Positions 16,331-25,631 of a DNA stretch of 44,686 bases are shown here, piece by piece. The stretch lies in contig JAPLJH010000060.1 of the NCBI GenBank assembly GCA_026388695.1, positions 1 through 44,686 on the forward strand, written 5' to 3'. The notes beneath the pieces were generated by a model. That model was not told the origin of the DNA. It worked only from the letters and a program-made list of their open reading frames with translations, and ran no database searches. The translations under genes were made by a program, and so were the position numbers. The stretch's first letter is position 1. Each line of letters opens with the position of its first letter. The DNA is from Deltaproteobacteria bacterium. Lineage in GTDB: Bacteria; Desulfobacterota; Desulfobulbia; Desulfobulbales; Desulfurivibrionaceae.

Positions 16331-17854
16331 TTACTGATTTGGTAAGCGTCGGTATTGGATGGCCTCGGCAAGGTGGCTTGACAGGATGCTGGGGCTTTCT
16401 TCCAGGTCGGCAATGGTTCTGGCTATCTTCAGAATGCGGTGATACGCCCTTGCGGAAAGGCCCAGCCGGGTGGTGGCTTGAACCAACAGCGCCTGTCCTT
16501 GGGCGTCAAGGGCGCAATGCCGCTTGAGATCCTTTGGGCCCATCTGGCTGTTGAAGTACACCGCTGTTTTCCCGGAAAACCGCGCCTGCTGTAGGCCATG
16601 GGCCTTGCTTACCCTGCTCTTGATTGTCGCCGAGGTCTCACCGGCCTGGGTGGCCGTGAGTTCATGCACCTTCACGGCAGGCACCTCAAGATGGATATCA
16701 ATCCTGTCCAGCAGGGGGCCGGAGAGTCTGCTGCGATATCGCTGGATTTGTGAAGGCGTGCAGAGGCAATCCTTTTCCGAACCCAAAAAGCTGCATGGGC
16801 AAGGATTCATAGCCGAAACCAGCATGAAGTCTGCGGGAAAGCGGAGAGATTGCGAGGCCCTGGCAATGGTAACCTGGCCATCTTCCAGGGGTTGGCGCAG
16901 AACCTCCAGAACATTGCGTTTGAATTCGGGCAGTTCATCAAGGAAGAGAACACCATTGTGGGCCAGAGAGACCTCGCCGGGCCTGGGGATTTGCCCGCCG
17001 CCGATCAGGCCGGCATCGGAAATAGTATGGTGCGGCGCTCGAAAAGGTCTGGTGGTAATCAGGCTTTTGTCCTTGGGGATAAGCCCCATGGTGGAATAGA
17101 TTTTTGTGGTTTCCAGGGCCTCGGCAAAGGAAAGATTGGGTAGGATCGAGGGGATTCTTCGGGCCAACATGGTCTTGCCCGAGCCTGGCGGGCCGGAAAG
17201 CAGGATGTTGTGTCTTCCTGCTGCTGCAACCTCCAGCGCTCGTTTCACATGGGCGTGTCCCTTGACCTCGGAAAAATCGTTTTCCGGAGTGTCTGTCTGG
17301 CGGAACAGGTCGGCGTGGCATATGGTTATCGGTGAGAGGTCCTTCTTTCCGGCCAGGAGTTCCACCGCTTCATGCAGGCTGGTCACACTCAAGGTATTGA
17401 TCCCCTCCACCACCGCCCCTTCTGCGGCATTGGCTTCGGGCACCAGATAATAGGCCAAGCCCGCGTTCCGTGCGGCCAGGGCAATGGGCAGAATGCCCGG
17501 AGTGGGGCGCAGGCCGCCATCCAGGGAAAGCTCGCCGGTGACGCAGGTCCGGGCGAGTATTTCCGTGTTGATTAGTCCTGTGGAGGCCAAGATGCCGAGG
17601 GCAATGGGCAGGTCAAAGCCGGTGCCGGATTTTTTGAGATCGGCCGGGGCGAGGTTTACGGTGATCCGCCGATTTGGGAAATCATAGCCGCTGTTCTTGA
17701 TGGCCGCCTTGACGCGGTCCTTGCTTTCCCGCACCGCGCCTTCAGCCAGGCCGACAATGGTAAAAGTCGGCAGGCCCATGGCGATATCAACCTCCACGTC
17801 AACGAGATGTCCGTCAACGCCCAACACTGTTCCACTGATAACCTTGGCAAGCAT
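16331..17854 (-). CDS. comM: YifB/ComM family Mg-chelatase-like AAA ATPase
   Basis: The 507-residue protein starts with the ChlI-like domain MLAKVISGTVLGVDGHLVDVEV. It then has the AAA+ core with Walker A LSGPPGSGKTML near residue 220 and Walker B VLFLDELPEF near 305. The C-terminal Mg-chelatase-like helical domain ends in AEAIQYRRL. ComM homologues are hexameric helicases that promote branch migration during natural transformation and recombination. The gene starts eight bases after the stop of the GGDEF multidomain gene, so the two are probably cotranscribed. The functional link is unclear. Length and all motifs are complete. Confidence 0.95.
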   Translation of the reverse strand: MLAKVISGTVLGVDGHLVDVEVDIAMGLPTFTIVGLAEGAVRESKDRVKAAIKNSGYDFPNRRITVNLAPADLKKSGTGFDLPIALGILASTGLINTEILARTCVTGELSLDGGLRPTPGILPIALAARNAGLAYYLVPEANAAEGAVVEGINTLSVTSLHEAVELLAGKKDLSPITICHADLFRQTDTPENDFSEVKGHAHVKRALEVAAAGRHNILLSGPPGSGKTMLARRIPSILPNLSFAEALETTKIYSTMGLIPKDKSLITTRPFRAPHHTISDAGLIGGGQIPRPGEVSLAHNGVLFLDELPEFKRNVLEVLRQPLEDGQVTIARASQSLRFPADFMLVSAMNPCPCSFLGSEKDCLCTPSQIQRYRSRLSGPLLDRIDIHLEVPAVKVHELTATQAGETSATIKSRVSKAHGLQQARFSGKTAVYFNSQMGPKDLKRHCALDAQGQALLVQATTRLGLSARAYHRILKIARTIADLEESPSILSSHLAEAIQYRRLPNQ

Positions 17855-17862
17855 GGCGGGTT

Positions 17863-20064
17863 CTATCCCTCGTAAAAGATGTGGCTGGTCGTGCTGGATT
17901 TCTTGGCCTGATACATGGCCTTGTCCGCCTTCTGGAGCAGGGCGTCAATCTGTTTGTCATCGTCGGGGTAGATGCTGATACCGACGCTGGCCATGACTGT
18001 GAATCGTGTGTCGTGAAAGAGAATGGGCTCGGCCAGGGTGTCGATAATTTTTTTCGTTACATTTTTCACTGCGGTTTTGCTGGCAATATCATGGAGAATC
18101 ACCACGAATTCATCCCCTCCCATGCGGGCGACCGTGTCGGAGTCGCGCAACAGGCTACGCAGCCTGGAGGCGACCTCTTTGAGGACGGCGTCTCCAGCCA
18201 GGTGTCCGTGTACGTCGTTGATTTGCTTGAATTTGTCCAGATCCACATAGAGGAGGGCGATTTTTTTGCGGTGCCGTTGGCTCAGGATCATGGCCTGGGC
18301 CAGGCGGTCTGGGAAGATATGCCTGTTGATCAGACCGGTGAGGGGGTCATGGTGGGCCAGGTGGGCAATGTGGTCCTGGGCCTGTTTTTTTTGCGCGGCC
18401 AGGGCGAACAGGGAGGCGAACTGCTCAACGGTGTCGAGATCCCGTTTTTCATAATTGCGGGGGCTGTCGGCTACGGTGATTAGGCCAAGGAATTCGTTGT
18501 TGAACATGGCCGGAACCGCCAGGATGCGGGCAAGGGCGACCGGGCTGTCAGGAAGGCCCTTTGCTCTGTAGTCGGTGTGCGGCGAATTTGAGAGGATGCC
18601 GGCCTTGTTTTCCAGAACCCAGTTGACCAGGCCTTGGGGGGCGTGAACAAAGGCTCCGCCTTCCTCATGCATGATGCACATGGACTGAATCTCCGGGGAA
18701 AAGGCCATGGCCATCAGGCTGTTTGTTTCAGGGTTCACCAGGTCGATAATTCCATGTTTGCTGCCGGTCAGCACCAGCATCTCTTCGAGCAGGGTTGTTG
18801 AAATGTCCTTCAGGGAATCGGAGGAGATGATCATCCGAGAGATTCTGGCCACGGCCCCGTTCATGGCCGATTCGATGGCCAGCTTGTTTTCCGCCTGTTT
18901 CCTGGCGGTGACATCCTCAAAGATGGCGACAACTTCGCCGGAGGGAAGTTTATACAGGTAGTTTTCTCGCCAGCCGGTCAGACGATTGTCTGTATACAGG
19001 GAAATCGGGTGATGCTCCGGTCTGCCGGTTTGCCAAACCCGTTGCAGCGCGGCAAGCAGGCCGAATTCCTTAGCGCCGGGAAAAAGCTCGAGGAGTGACC
19101 TGCCGATCACCTGGTCCTTGCGTATTTTATCGATGCGCTCCGCAGCCCGGTTAAAATCGACAAAAATAAAATCACTGGCCCCGAGATTTTTTGCCTCGTA
19201 GACCGCAACCCCGGAGCTCATGTTGTTGAACAGCTCCCGGAAGCGCGTCTCGCTGGACAGCAGGGCCTGTTCCGCCTCGTATCGTTCGCTGATGTCCTTG
19301 GCGATTAGGATTATGGTGGGCTGGCCGTTTTGGCGGAGTTCCAGAAAATGCAGGGCGACATGTTTGCCGTTTAGCAGGGTGGGTGGATCGTCTTCGATAA
19401 GCTGAGGCAGGCGCTCCGGGTGTGCCAGCAGAGTTGAAATCCTTTCGCGCTCTTCCTCGGCGAAAAGCGTGACAAGGTTTGCGGCCAGCAGTTTTTCCTC
19501 GGCCATGCCGCACAGGGTCAGGGCGGCCAGATTGACAAAGATTATGGTCCCGTCCGGGGTCAGCTCGAAAACTGCCTCGGACATGTTGTTGATGATGGCT
19601 TCGAAATGGTTTTTTGAAGAAAGCAGTTCCTTGGTAATGGTCCGGTACTGGATGTCTTCCAGATTTGCCACAGGCTCAAGGTCGGCTGGGGATTTGTCCG
19701 CCCAGTGCCGGATGATTCCAAGAACGTGTTTTTGGATGGATTTGATTGAGCCCTTGGCGATACAGGCGTTGGCGCCGAATTCTTTGTAATCGACGTCATC
19801 TTCCGCGGCAATGGCGGAAAGGATGACGATGAAAAGGTCGGTAAATCGTGGGATGCTGCGGATAATCCGGCAGAGTTTATCCCCGCCGATGTTGGGCATG
19901 ACCAGATCGACAAAGATGACGTCCGGCGTGTAGACCTCCAGCACACTGAGGGCTGCCAGGCCGTCGCTGGCCGTCATCACCTCGTGGCCTTCCTTTTCCA
20001 GGAAATTGGCCAGGAGCTTCAGGATCATCGGGTGGTTGTCCACCACAAGAATTTTTAAGGTCAT
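17863..20064 (-). CDS. REC-PAS-PAS-GAF-GGDEF diguanylate cyclase
   Basis: The protein has 733 residues and no transmembrane segment. A receiver domain occupies residues 3-120 with phospho-acceptor D53 (IFVDLVMP). It is followed by PAS at about 150-265, PAS at 270-390, GAF at 405-555 and GGDEF at 565-730. The catalytic GGDEF is at 649-653, and an RxxD product-inhibition site (RDSD, 640-643) sits five residues before it. It should make c-di-GMP under control of phosphorylation plus small-molecule or redox input. No partner kinase is adjacent. It is upstream of comM with an eight-base gap. Confidence 0.92.
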   Translation of the reverse strand: MTLKILVVDNHPMILKLLANFLEKEGHEVMTASDGLAALSVLEVYTPDVIFVDLVMPNIGGDKLCRIIRSIPRFTDLFIVILSAIAAEDDVDYKEFGANACIAKGSIKSIQKHVLGIIRHWADKSPADLEPVANLEDIQYRTITKELLSSKNHFEAIINNMSEAVFELTPDGTIIFVNLAALTLCGMAEEKLLAANLVTLFAEEERERISTLLAHPERLPQLIEDDPPTLLNGKHVALHFLELRQNGQPTIILIAKDISERYEAEQALLSSETRFRELFNNMSSGVAVYEAKNLGASDFIFVDFNRAAERIDKIRKDQVIGRSLLELFPGAKEFGLLAALQRVWQTGRPEHHPISLYTDNRLTGWRENYLYKLPSGEVVAIFEDVTARKQAENKLAIESAMNGAVARISRMIISSDSLKDISTTLLEEMLVLTGSKHGIIDLVNPETNSLMAMAFSPEIQSMCIMHEEGGAFVHAPQGLVNWVLENKAGILSNSPHTDYRAKGLPDSPVALARILAVPAMFNNEFLGLITVADSPRNYEKRDLDTVEQFASLFALAAQKKQAQDHIAHLAHHDPLTGLINRHIFPDRLAQAMILSQRHRKKIALLYVDLDKFKQINDVHGHLAGDAVLKEVASRLRSLLRDSDTVARMGGDEFVVILHDIASKTAVKNVTKKIIDTLAEPILFHDTRFTVMASVGISIYPDDDKQIDALLQKADKAMYQAKKSSTTSHIFYEG

Positions 20065-20145
20065 CGTCCCGCCTTATATTTTTTACGGCAACTCTCTATT
20101 GTGTATGTCTAAATGTCTTGCCTGTCAAATGCTATCGTCTGTTGG

Positions 20146-21081
20146 TCAGCCGATGATCCAGATCGCCACCTCTTCGGCCATGAGCAGCACTCGGTCCGAA
20201 ACACCCCGGAAGATCCCCTTGCTGGCCTCCTCTCCCCGGCGTCCCATGACGATGGTGCCAAAATCATCGATCAGGGCCTGGCGCAGAATCTGGCGGCTGG
20301 GGTCGATGCCCATGAAGGTTTCCAGCCAGAATATGCGTTCCGCCGGAAAGCCGCTATCAATGAGGAGTTGTTTGGGCGCATGGAAAAGGCTGTCCGGCCT
20401 GCGTAGGTGCTCTTCGCACCACGCCTCGCCCCAGACGGCGTAGAAATCCTTGGGCTCTATTTTTGGATGGCTGCCCAGCAGGGCCTTTGAGTAAAAGAGG
20501 GTCACCTCGGCGCAGGGGTTGTCGGCAAGGATAAAACCCAGATGGTCAATGGCCTTTAGGGAATGGCAGGTGCCGTCCACCGGCACCAGGAATTTGCAGG
20601 AGTTGACCTGACCATCGATGATCCACAGAGGGACATCGTGGCACTTCTCCAGAATGGTTGCGGAAACACTGCCCATGATCATCTCTTCCAGTTTGCCGAT
20701 GCCCCGGCGACCGATGAGCAGGGCGTCGTATTTCCCTTGGCGGGCCTCATGGATGATATCGTGGGCTACGCTGCGCTGGGAAAGCCGGACGGAGGTCTGG
20801 ACCTGTTCTTCGGCAATACCAAGCCGCTTGAGGGTATCCACGGCCTGGAGCATGTATTTTTTTTGCGTGACCAGCAGGTTGCGGGTGGCCGAGCTGACGG
20901 TGTTGAGCAGTTCTGCTTCGGTGAGCCAGTCGCGGGCGGCGGAGCCGGCGCTGCTTGCCGGGACGATAGAGAGAAGCTGGAACTGGGTATCGGGGCGATG
21001 GTGGAAAAGCTGGCCGAGGTAGCGGAGGGAGTTGGTGCTGTATGGCGAGCCGTCAACGGCTATGAGGATTTTTTTCAGCAT
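20146..21081 (-). CDS. Tandem universal stress protein (two Usp domains)
   Basis: The protein has 311 residues with two UspA folds. The first runs from KILIAVDGSPYSTNSLRYL to GRRGIGKLEEMIMGSVS, matching the ATP-binding G-x2-G-x9-G-S pattern. The second starts at FLVPVDGTCHSLKAIDHL and ends with GRRGEEASKGIFRGVSDRVL, a slightly altered version of the same pattern. Tandem Usp proteins are cytoplasmic stress or energy-status proteins. The gene is monocistronic, with 81 bases to the downstream REC-GGDEF gene and 96 to kamA. No signal peptide is present. Confidence 0.93.
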   Translation of the reverse strand: MLKKILIAVDGSPYSTNSLRYLGQLFHHRPDTQFQLLSIVPASSAGSAARDWLTEAELLNTVSSATRNLLVTQKKYMLQAVDTLKRLGIAEEQVQTSVRLSQRSVAHDIIHEARQGKYDALLIGRRGIGKLEEMIMGSVSATILEKCHDVPLWIIDGQVNSCKFLVPVDGTCHSLKAIDHLGFILADNPCAEVTLFYSKALLGSHPKIEPKDFYAVWGEAWCEEHLRRPDSLFHAPKQLLIDSGFPAERIFWLETFMGIDPSRQILRQALIDDFGTIVMGRRGEEASKGIFRGVSDRVLLMAEEVAIWIIG

Positions 21082-21177
21082 GCGTGGCCTCCTTGTGTCA
21101 TGGTCCTAGGGAAATGTTATCAAACATGGCAGGGAGAGGCAATCGCTATGGATAAAAAAACGGGATGGGGAAGGCCA

Positions 21178-22221
21178 TCAATCAAGATCGTTGTGGTAGC
21201 TGCACGGGGCGCCGAGATAATTGGTTAAGGTGACGGTTTTGCCCAGGCTGGTGAGGTAGCTGGGGGTTAACGGAATCTTGCCCCCTCCGCCCGGCGCGTC
21301 AATGGCAAAGGTCGGTACGGCCATGCCGGAGGTGTGGCCGATCAGTTTTTGCATGATTTTAAGGCCTGTTTCCACCTTGGTCCTGAAGTGGTTGGTGCCC
21401 CGGGTCATATCTGCCTGGAAAAGATAGTACGGCTTTACCCGGATCATAAGTAGCCCGTGCATGAGGTTGGTAATGGTCGCGGCATTGTCGTTGACGCCTT
21501 TGAGCAGGACGGTCTGGTTGCCCAAGGGTATGCCGGCTCCGGCCAGACGGGCGCAGGCCTTGGCTGCTTCGGGTGTTATCTCGTCGGGGTGGTTGAAATG
21601 GGTGTTGATGTAGAGCGGGTGATACCGTTTGAGAATGCTGGCCAGCCGGGTGGTGATCCGCATGGGCAGGGTGCAGGGTACCCTGCTGCCGATGCGGATG
21701 ATTTGGATCGAGGGGATGGCCCGCAAATTGTCCAGCAGCCAGGTCAGGGTTTCATCGCTTAGGAGCAGCGGGTCTCCGCCGGAAATGAGGACGTCCCGAA
21801 TCTGTCTGTTTTTGCGCAGGTAGGCGAATGCGGCTTCCATGGTTTCCCGGCTGACGACCATGCGGTCGGTGCCCACCTTTCTTTTTCTGGTGCAGAACCG
21901 ACAGTACATGGCGCATTGGTTGGCCACCAGAAAGAGCACGCGGTCGGGATAGGTGTGGACCAGGTTTGGCACCGGCGAGCGGTTTTCCTCGTCCAGCGGG
22001 TCGGTAAGGCAGATTTTGTCCTTAAGCTCCAGCGGATCGGGGACGGCCTGCCGCCAGAGGGGATCGCCCGGAGTCTTGATCAGCCCCAGGTAATAGGGAT
22101 TGATCCGCATGGGAAATTGCTCGGCCACGGCGTTTAAGGCCGAACAGTTGCAGCCGAAATGCCGACCAAGCTGTTCCGGGGTGGTGATGCTCCGGGCCAG
22201 CAGGTTTTTCCAGTGTGTCAT
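21178..22221 (-). CDS. kamA: Lysine 2,3-aminomutase-like radical SAM enzyme
   Basis: CAMYCRFC near residue 108 is the CxxxCxxC cluster motif for SAM cleavage. DAPGGGGKIP near residue 312 carries the PLP lysine. The two acidic residues that bind the lysine side-chain amine in lysine 2,3-aminomutase are present (the D in QADMTRG and the D in AIDAPGG), which argues against the glutamate and EpmB branches. The length of 347 residues is shorter than the roughly 416-residue clostridial enzyme, and the C-terminal zinc-cysteine tail seems absent. The ATG at 22221 is used; a TTG immediately upstream is an alternative. No ablB acetyltransferase gene is adjacent. Beta-lysine (osmolyte or modification) is the likely product. 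Confidence 0.85.
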   Translation of the reverse strand: MTHWKNLLARSITTPEQLGRHFGCNCSALNAVAEQFPMRINPYYLGLIKTPGDPLWRQAVPDPLELKDKICLTDPLDEENRSPVPNLVHTYPDRVLFLVANQCAMYCRFCTRKRKVGTDRMVVSRETMEAAFAYLRKNRQIRDVLISGGDPLLLSDETLTWLLDNLRAIPSIQIIRIGSRVPCTLPMRITTRLASILKRYHPLYINTHFNHPDEITPEAAKACARLAGAGIPLGNQTVLLKGVNDNAATITNLMHGLLMIRVKPYYLFQADMTRGTNHFRTKVETGLKIMQKLIGHTSGMAVPTFAIDAPGGGGKIPLTPSYLTSLGKTVTLTNYLGAPCSYHNDLD

Positions 22222-22500
22222 CAATAAAATCCGGCAAAAAAAAAGAGAAGAAAACAGTGTGGTAGAGCTTACCCAAGATCGGGTGGCCCTGCAATGGGCC
22301 TTTACCGCAAAGACGGAACCGCTTCAAGATATTTTGCGTAACCTTTCTGGCCGAGCGTGTATCAAAAAAATTCGGCAGGAGAAAAGTACTGGTCAGGATG
22401 GAGGCGGAAGTGGTAAGAAATGGAGTTGTTTTTGCCGTCGGAAAACGACGTATATTTTCTTGCTCGCGATATTTTAAATCTTAGACCGGGTAGCGCAGCC

Positions 22501-24237
22501 ATGCCGCAAAATAGCTTTCGTTTTCAGTGTGATCCCTATGGCAACACCAAGGTGATCGAGGTGTTCAGCCGCTGGCTCGGGGTGTATGACAACCAGTTCG
22601 CCAACAAGGGCACCGCCTTTACCAGGGAGGAGCGGGAACATCTCCAATTGGAAGGCACCCTGCCGCCCAGCGTCCGCACCCTGGAACAGCAGGTGGACAA
22701 TTGTCTGGAGGCCCTTGCCAGGCAAAGCAGCGACCTGGAACAATTTGTTTATCTGCGCTCTCTCTACGACCGGAATGTGACCCTGGCCCATGCCGTGATT
22801 GCCAGCGATATCGAGCGCTTCATGCGGATCATCTATACGCCCACGGTGGGCGAGGCCTGCCGGCAGTATTCCTCCATGTTTCGCAGGGCAAACGGGCTGC
22901 ATTTTTTCCCCGGCAATATCGACCAGGCCGAGGAAATCCTGGGTCGGTTCAAATCCCGGCAGATCAGGGTGGCGGTGGTCACCGACAATCAGGGCATTCT
23001 CGGCATTGGCGATCAGGGAGTGGGCGGGATCTCCATCTGTCTTGGCAAGCTCATGCTGTACACCCAGGGAGCCGGGGTCGCGCCCTGGCATTGCCTGCCC
23101 ATCTCTCTTGATGTAGGCACGGACAACGCCGCGCTCCTGAACGACCCGAATTATCTTGGCTGGTGGCATCCCCGCCTGGTCGGGGAGGAGTATCTTGACT
23201 TTGTCCGGCGTTTTGCCAAGGCGTTTAAGGCGGTGTTTCCCCAAGCCCTCTGCCAGTGGGAGGATTTTTCCAAGCAGAAGGCCTTTGCCATCCGCGATAC
23301 CTATCTGCATGATCTGGTTTCGTTCAATGACGATATCCAGGGTACCGGAGCTGTGACCCTGGCAGCTTTGCTCAACGCCATGAGGATCAAGAAGGAACCG
23401 CTTACCAAGCAGGTCTATCTGGTCTATGGCGCAGGTGCTGGCGGGGTTGGCATTGCCGAACAGCTTGAGACCGCGCTTGTCGAGGCCGGGCTTGCCCCGG
23501 AAGAGGCGAGAGCCCGGATTTTTACCGTGGACAGCAAGGGGTTGGTGACCACCGAGCGTGAGCTTGAACCATACAAGCAGAAGTTTGCCAAGAACCCGGC
23601 AGCCCTGGACTGGTATGCGGCGAAAACGGACGGCAACTTGTTGAACGTGATCCAGAAGGCGCGGATTACGGTGCTGATCGGCACCTCGGGCCAGCCCGGC
23701 GCTTTCAGTCGGTATATTGTCCAGGCCATGCAGGGCAACAGCCGACGGCCGGTCATCCTGCCGCTCAGCAATCCCACCGCCCAGGCCGAGGCACATCCTG
23801 CCGATATCCATAAGTGGACCTCCGGCAGCGCCCTGGTCGCGACGGGCAGCCCCTTTGAGCCGGTGGTTGTCGGGGGAATGCCGGTGAGAGTCGGGCAATG
23901 CAATAATGTTTTTATCTTTCCGGGGGTGGGTCTGGGAGTCATGGCCTCGGGCGCCCAGGAGGTGCTGCCCCAATTTTTTACCGCTGCAGCCCAGGCGGTG
24001 GCGGAGCAGGTGCCAGCCGCAGATCTCAAGAAGGGCATCCTGCTGCCCTCGGTGGCTAAGTTGCGCGAGGTGAGTCTGGCCGTGGCCTTAGCCGTGGGTG
24101 AGACGGCCATCAACCGGGGTGTGGCCAAGCCCTGTGTGTACAGCACCTATCAGCATGATTACAAGCGGGAACGCCTGCTGCGCCTGATTGAGATGATGGG
24201 CTGGCAGCCTAAGTATCTGCCGATTGTACCCCGATGA
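22501..24237 (+). CDS. maeA: NAD(P)-dependent malic enzyme, long form
   Basis: The enzyme oxidatively decarboxylates L-malate to pyruvate. IYTPTVGEACRQYS carries the catalytic tyrosine, GKLMLYTQGAG the catalytic lysine and FNDDIQGTGAV the metal-binding aspartates. VYGAGAGGVGIAEQL is the Rossmann motif. The C-terminal ILPLSNPTAQAEAHP is the usual substrate loop. From ATG 22501 the protein has 578 residues, near the SfcA/eukaryotic class length. An upstream in-frame ATG at 22420 would add 27 residues; neither start has a strong ribosome binding site. The gene is divergent from kamA across about 280 bases in which I see no clear RNA element. It converges on the TAXI gene. Confidence 0.93.
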   Translation: MPQNSFRFQCDPYGNTKVIEVFSRWLGVYDNQFANKGTAFTREEREHLQLEGTLPPSVRTLEQQVDNCLEALARQSSDLEQFVYLRSLYDRNVTLAHAVIASDIERFMRIIYTPTVGEACRQYSSMFRRANGLHFFPGNIDQAEEILGRFKSRQIRVAVVTDNQGILGIGDQGVGGISICLGKLMLYTQGAGVAPWHCLPISLDVGTDNAALLNDPNYLGWWHPRLVGEEYLDFVRRFAKAFKAVFPQALCQWEDFSKQKAFAIRDTYLHDLVSFNDDIQGTGAVTLAALLNAMRIKKEPLTKQVYLVYGAGAGGVGIAEQLETALVEAGLAPEEARARIFTVDSKGLVTTERELEPYKQKFAKNPAALDWYAAKTDGNLLNVIQKARITVLIGTSGQPGAFSRYIVQAMQGNSRRPVILPLSNPTAQAEAHPADIHKWTSGSALVATGSPFEPVVVGGMPVRVGQCNNVFIFPGVGLGVMASGAQEVLPQFFTAAAQAVAEQVPAADLKKGILLPSVAKLREVSLAVALAVGETAINRGVAKPCVYSTYQHDYKRERLLRLIEMMGWQPKYLPIVPR

Positions 24238-24252
24238 GCCTGGGACAATAAT

Positions 24253-25227
24253 TTAGAGAAGACCTTTTTCTTTCCAGAATCGGGTGGCGCCAGGATGCAT
24301 GGGGATGACGAGCCCCTTGGCGCCGGAGCGTGGGGCCATGTCTTTCAGGGCAGGATTCTGTTGGCCCAGGTAGCGCAGGCCTTTTTTGTCGTAGATGGCA
24401 GCAAGCAGGCTATAGACCACCTCGTCCGGCACTTCGGCGCCGGCCACCCAGAGGGTGGAGTCCTGGAAGGACCGGGTGCTGTGCCTTACCCCCCGATAGG
24501 TTCCGGCAGGCAGGGTGCGTGGGATAAAATAGGGATATTTCTTGTAGAAGCCGCTGGCCCTGGCTTCGGCATCGAGATTAAGAAGGTCGATCTTGCCGGT
24601 TCTGGCGGCCATGGTGATGGCGCTGCTTGGGTAAGCGGTGAACAGCCAGAAGGCGTCGAGTTGTTTGTTGGCAAAGGCAAGGGCTACCTCATTGTACCCG
24701 ATATGGATGGGGATGATGGTGTCCCAGACCCCCAGATGTCTGAAAAAAAGCTCGCAGTTGGCAAAGGCTCCTGAACCGGGGCTGCCGACCCCCACTTTTT
24801 TCCCTTTGAGATCCTTAACGCTCTTTATGCCAGAGCCCTTGCGGACAACGAGCTGGGCAGGGGCGCCGTAGAGGGAGGCCACTGCCAGGACCTTGTCATA
24901 GGTGGTGCTGTCGTCTTGCAGCAGCCCCTTACGGCCAAGGTAGGCATGGCCGGAGTAGATCAGGCCGAAATCGGCTTGACCGGCATGGACTTCGCGCAGA
25001 TTCTCCAGAGAGCCTGCGGATGGCCGGGCTGTGACGCTCAAGGTCGAGAGGGTTTTGATCTCTGGGTATGCCTCGATGGCCTCGGCCACCTGCTGGAAGG
25101 TGCCCCCGGCAGGACCGCCAAGAAACACCAGGTTTTTTTTAAGGGCCAGGGCAGGAGGTGCAGGGGAAAGAACCAGGTACAGGCTTGTGCAGATGATCAG
25201 CGCGAGGCTGAGAGGTCTTTTTGCCAT
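24253..25227 (-). CDS. TAXI-family TRAP transporter solute receptor
   Basis: The protein has 324 residues from the ATG at 25227 and starts with a signal peptide (MAKRPLSLALIICTSLYLVL, then a cut near ALA). The mature part has FLGGPAGGTFQQVAEAI, the TAXI N-terminal block, followed by LVVRKGSGIKSVKDLKGKKVGVG and the GSGAFANCELFF region. TAXI receptors bind organic acids such as glutamate or C4-dicarboxylates in the periplasm and hand them to a fused DctQM permease. No permease gene is in the window, so this is an orphan receptor. An upstream frame to 25362 would lengthen the N-terminus but would bury the signal peptide. Confidence 0.88.
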   Translation of the reverse strand: MAKRPLSLALIICTSLYLVLSPAPPALALKKNLVFLGGPAGGTFQQVAEAIEAYPEIKTLSTLSVTARPSAGSLENLREVHAGQADFGLIYSGHAYLGRKGLLQDDSTTYDKVLAVASLYGAPAQLVVRKGSGIKSVKDLKGKKVGVGSPGSGAFANCELFFRHLGVWDTIIPIHIGYNEVALAFANKQLDAFWLFTAYPSSAITMAARTGKIDLLNLDAEARASGFYKKYPYFIPRTLPAGTYRGVRHSTRSFQDSTLWVAGAEVPDEVVYSLLAAIYDKKGLRYLGQQNPALKDMAPRSGAKGLVIPMHPGATRFWKEKGLL

Positions 25228-25362
25228 GGGAACGTTCTCTGTTGATACGTTGAGAGGCATAGTGAGGCAGGTCCTGTTATCTTTGGAAAAATAGTACCGT
25301 TCTTTTTCGGTCGGCGCAAGACAGTTGCCCGCCATCTCCGTCAGAAAATAATTGGGAGCCAT

Positions 25363-25629
25363 ATGAGTATTTTTGAGATTGCCATGCTGGTCTGCTTTGG
25401 CGCGGCTTGGCCCTTTTCCCTGTATCGGTCCTATGTGTCCAGAACCAATGCCGGCAAGAGCCTTTTTTTTCTGGGGGTGGTTTTACTTGGGTATGTTTCG
25501 GGCATCATGCACAAGATATTTTTCAGCCCCGATCCGGTGATCGGCCTGTATATCCTGAACGGAACCATGGTGGCGGGAGATATTTTCCTGTACTTCCGGA
25601 ACCGAAAGATCGACTGTGTCGGCGACTGA
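25363..25629 (+). CDS. Small membrane protein, PQ-loop/SemiSWEET-like
   Basis: The 88-residue protein has three hydrophobic segments (about residues 4-20, 33-50 and 60-78). The sequence WPFSLYRSYVSRTNAGKSL resembles the P-Q...K...S...S pattern of PQ-loop/SemiSWEET proteins, with Phe in place of Gln. It ends in a charged tail. GGGAG lies several bases before the ATG at 25363. It is divergent from the TAXI receptor (135-base gap) and its stop is two bases from the kup stop. Transport of a small metabolite as a dimer is possible by analogy. I do not recognise a characterised homologue. Confidence 0.72.
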   Translation: MSIFEIAMLVCFGAAWPFSLYRSYVSRTNAGKSLFFLGVVLLGYVSGIMHKIFFSPDPVIGLYILNGTMVAGDIFLYFRNRKIDCVGD

Positions 25630-25631
25630 AG

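Noticed and set aside
22225-22500. Possible riboswitch-like pieces (CCGCAAAGACGG) between kamA and the malic enzyme gene
   Set aside because: They do not complete a c-di-GMP, cobalamin or other known consensus, and no convincing paired structure was found.
22474-23973. A roughly 500-codon open frame antisense to the malic enzyme gene
   Set aside because: It is a by-product of the G/C-rich codon pattern of a certain gene; the product has no recognisable fold.
25228-25362. N-terminal extension of the TAXI receptor
   Set aside because: The signal peptide begins at 25227; the extension would bury it and overlaps the divergent promoter region.
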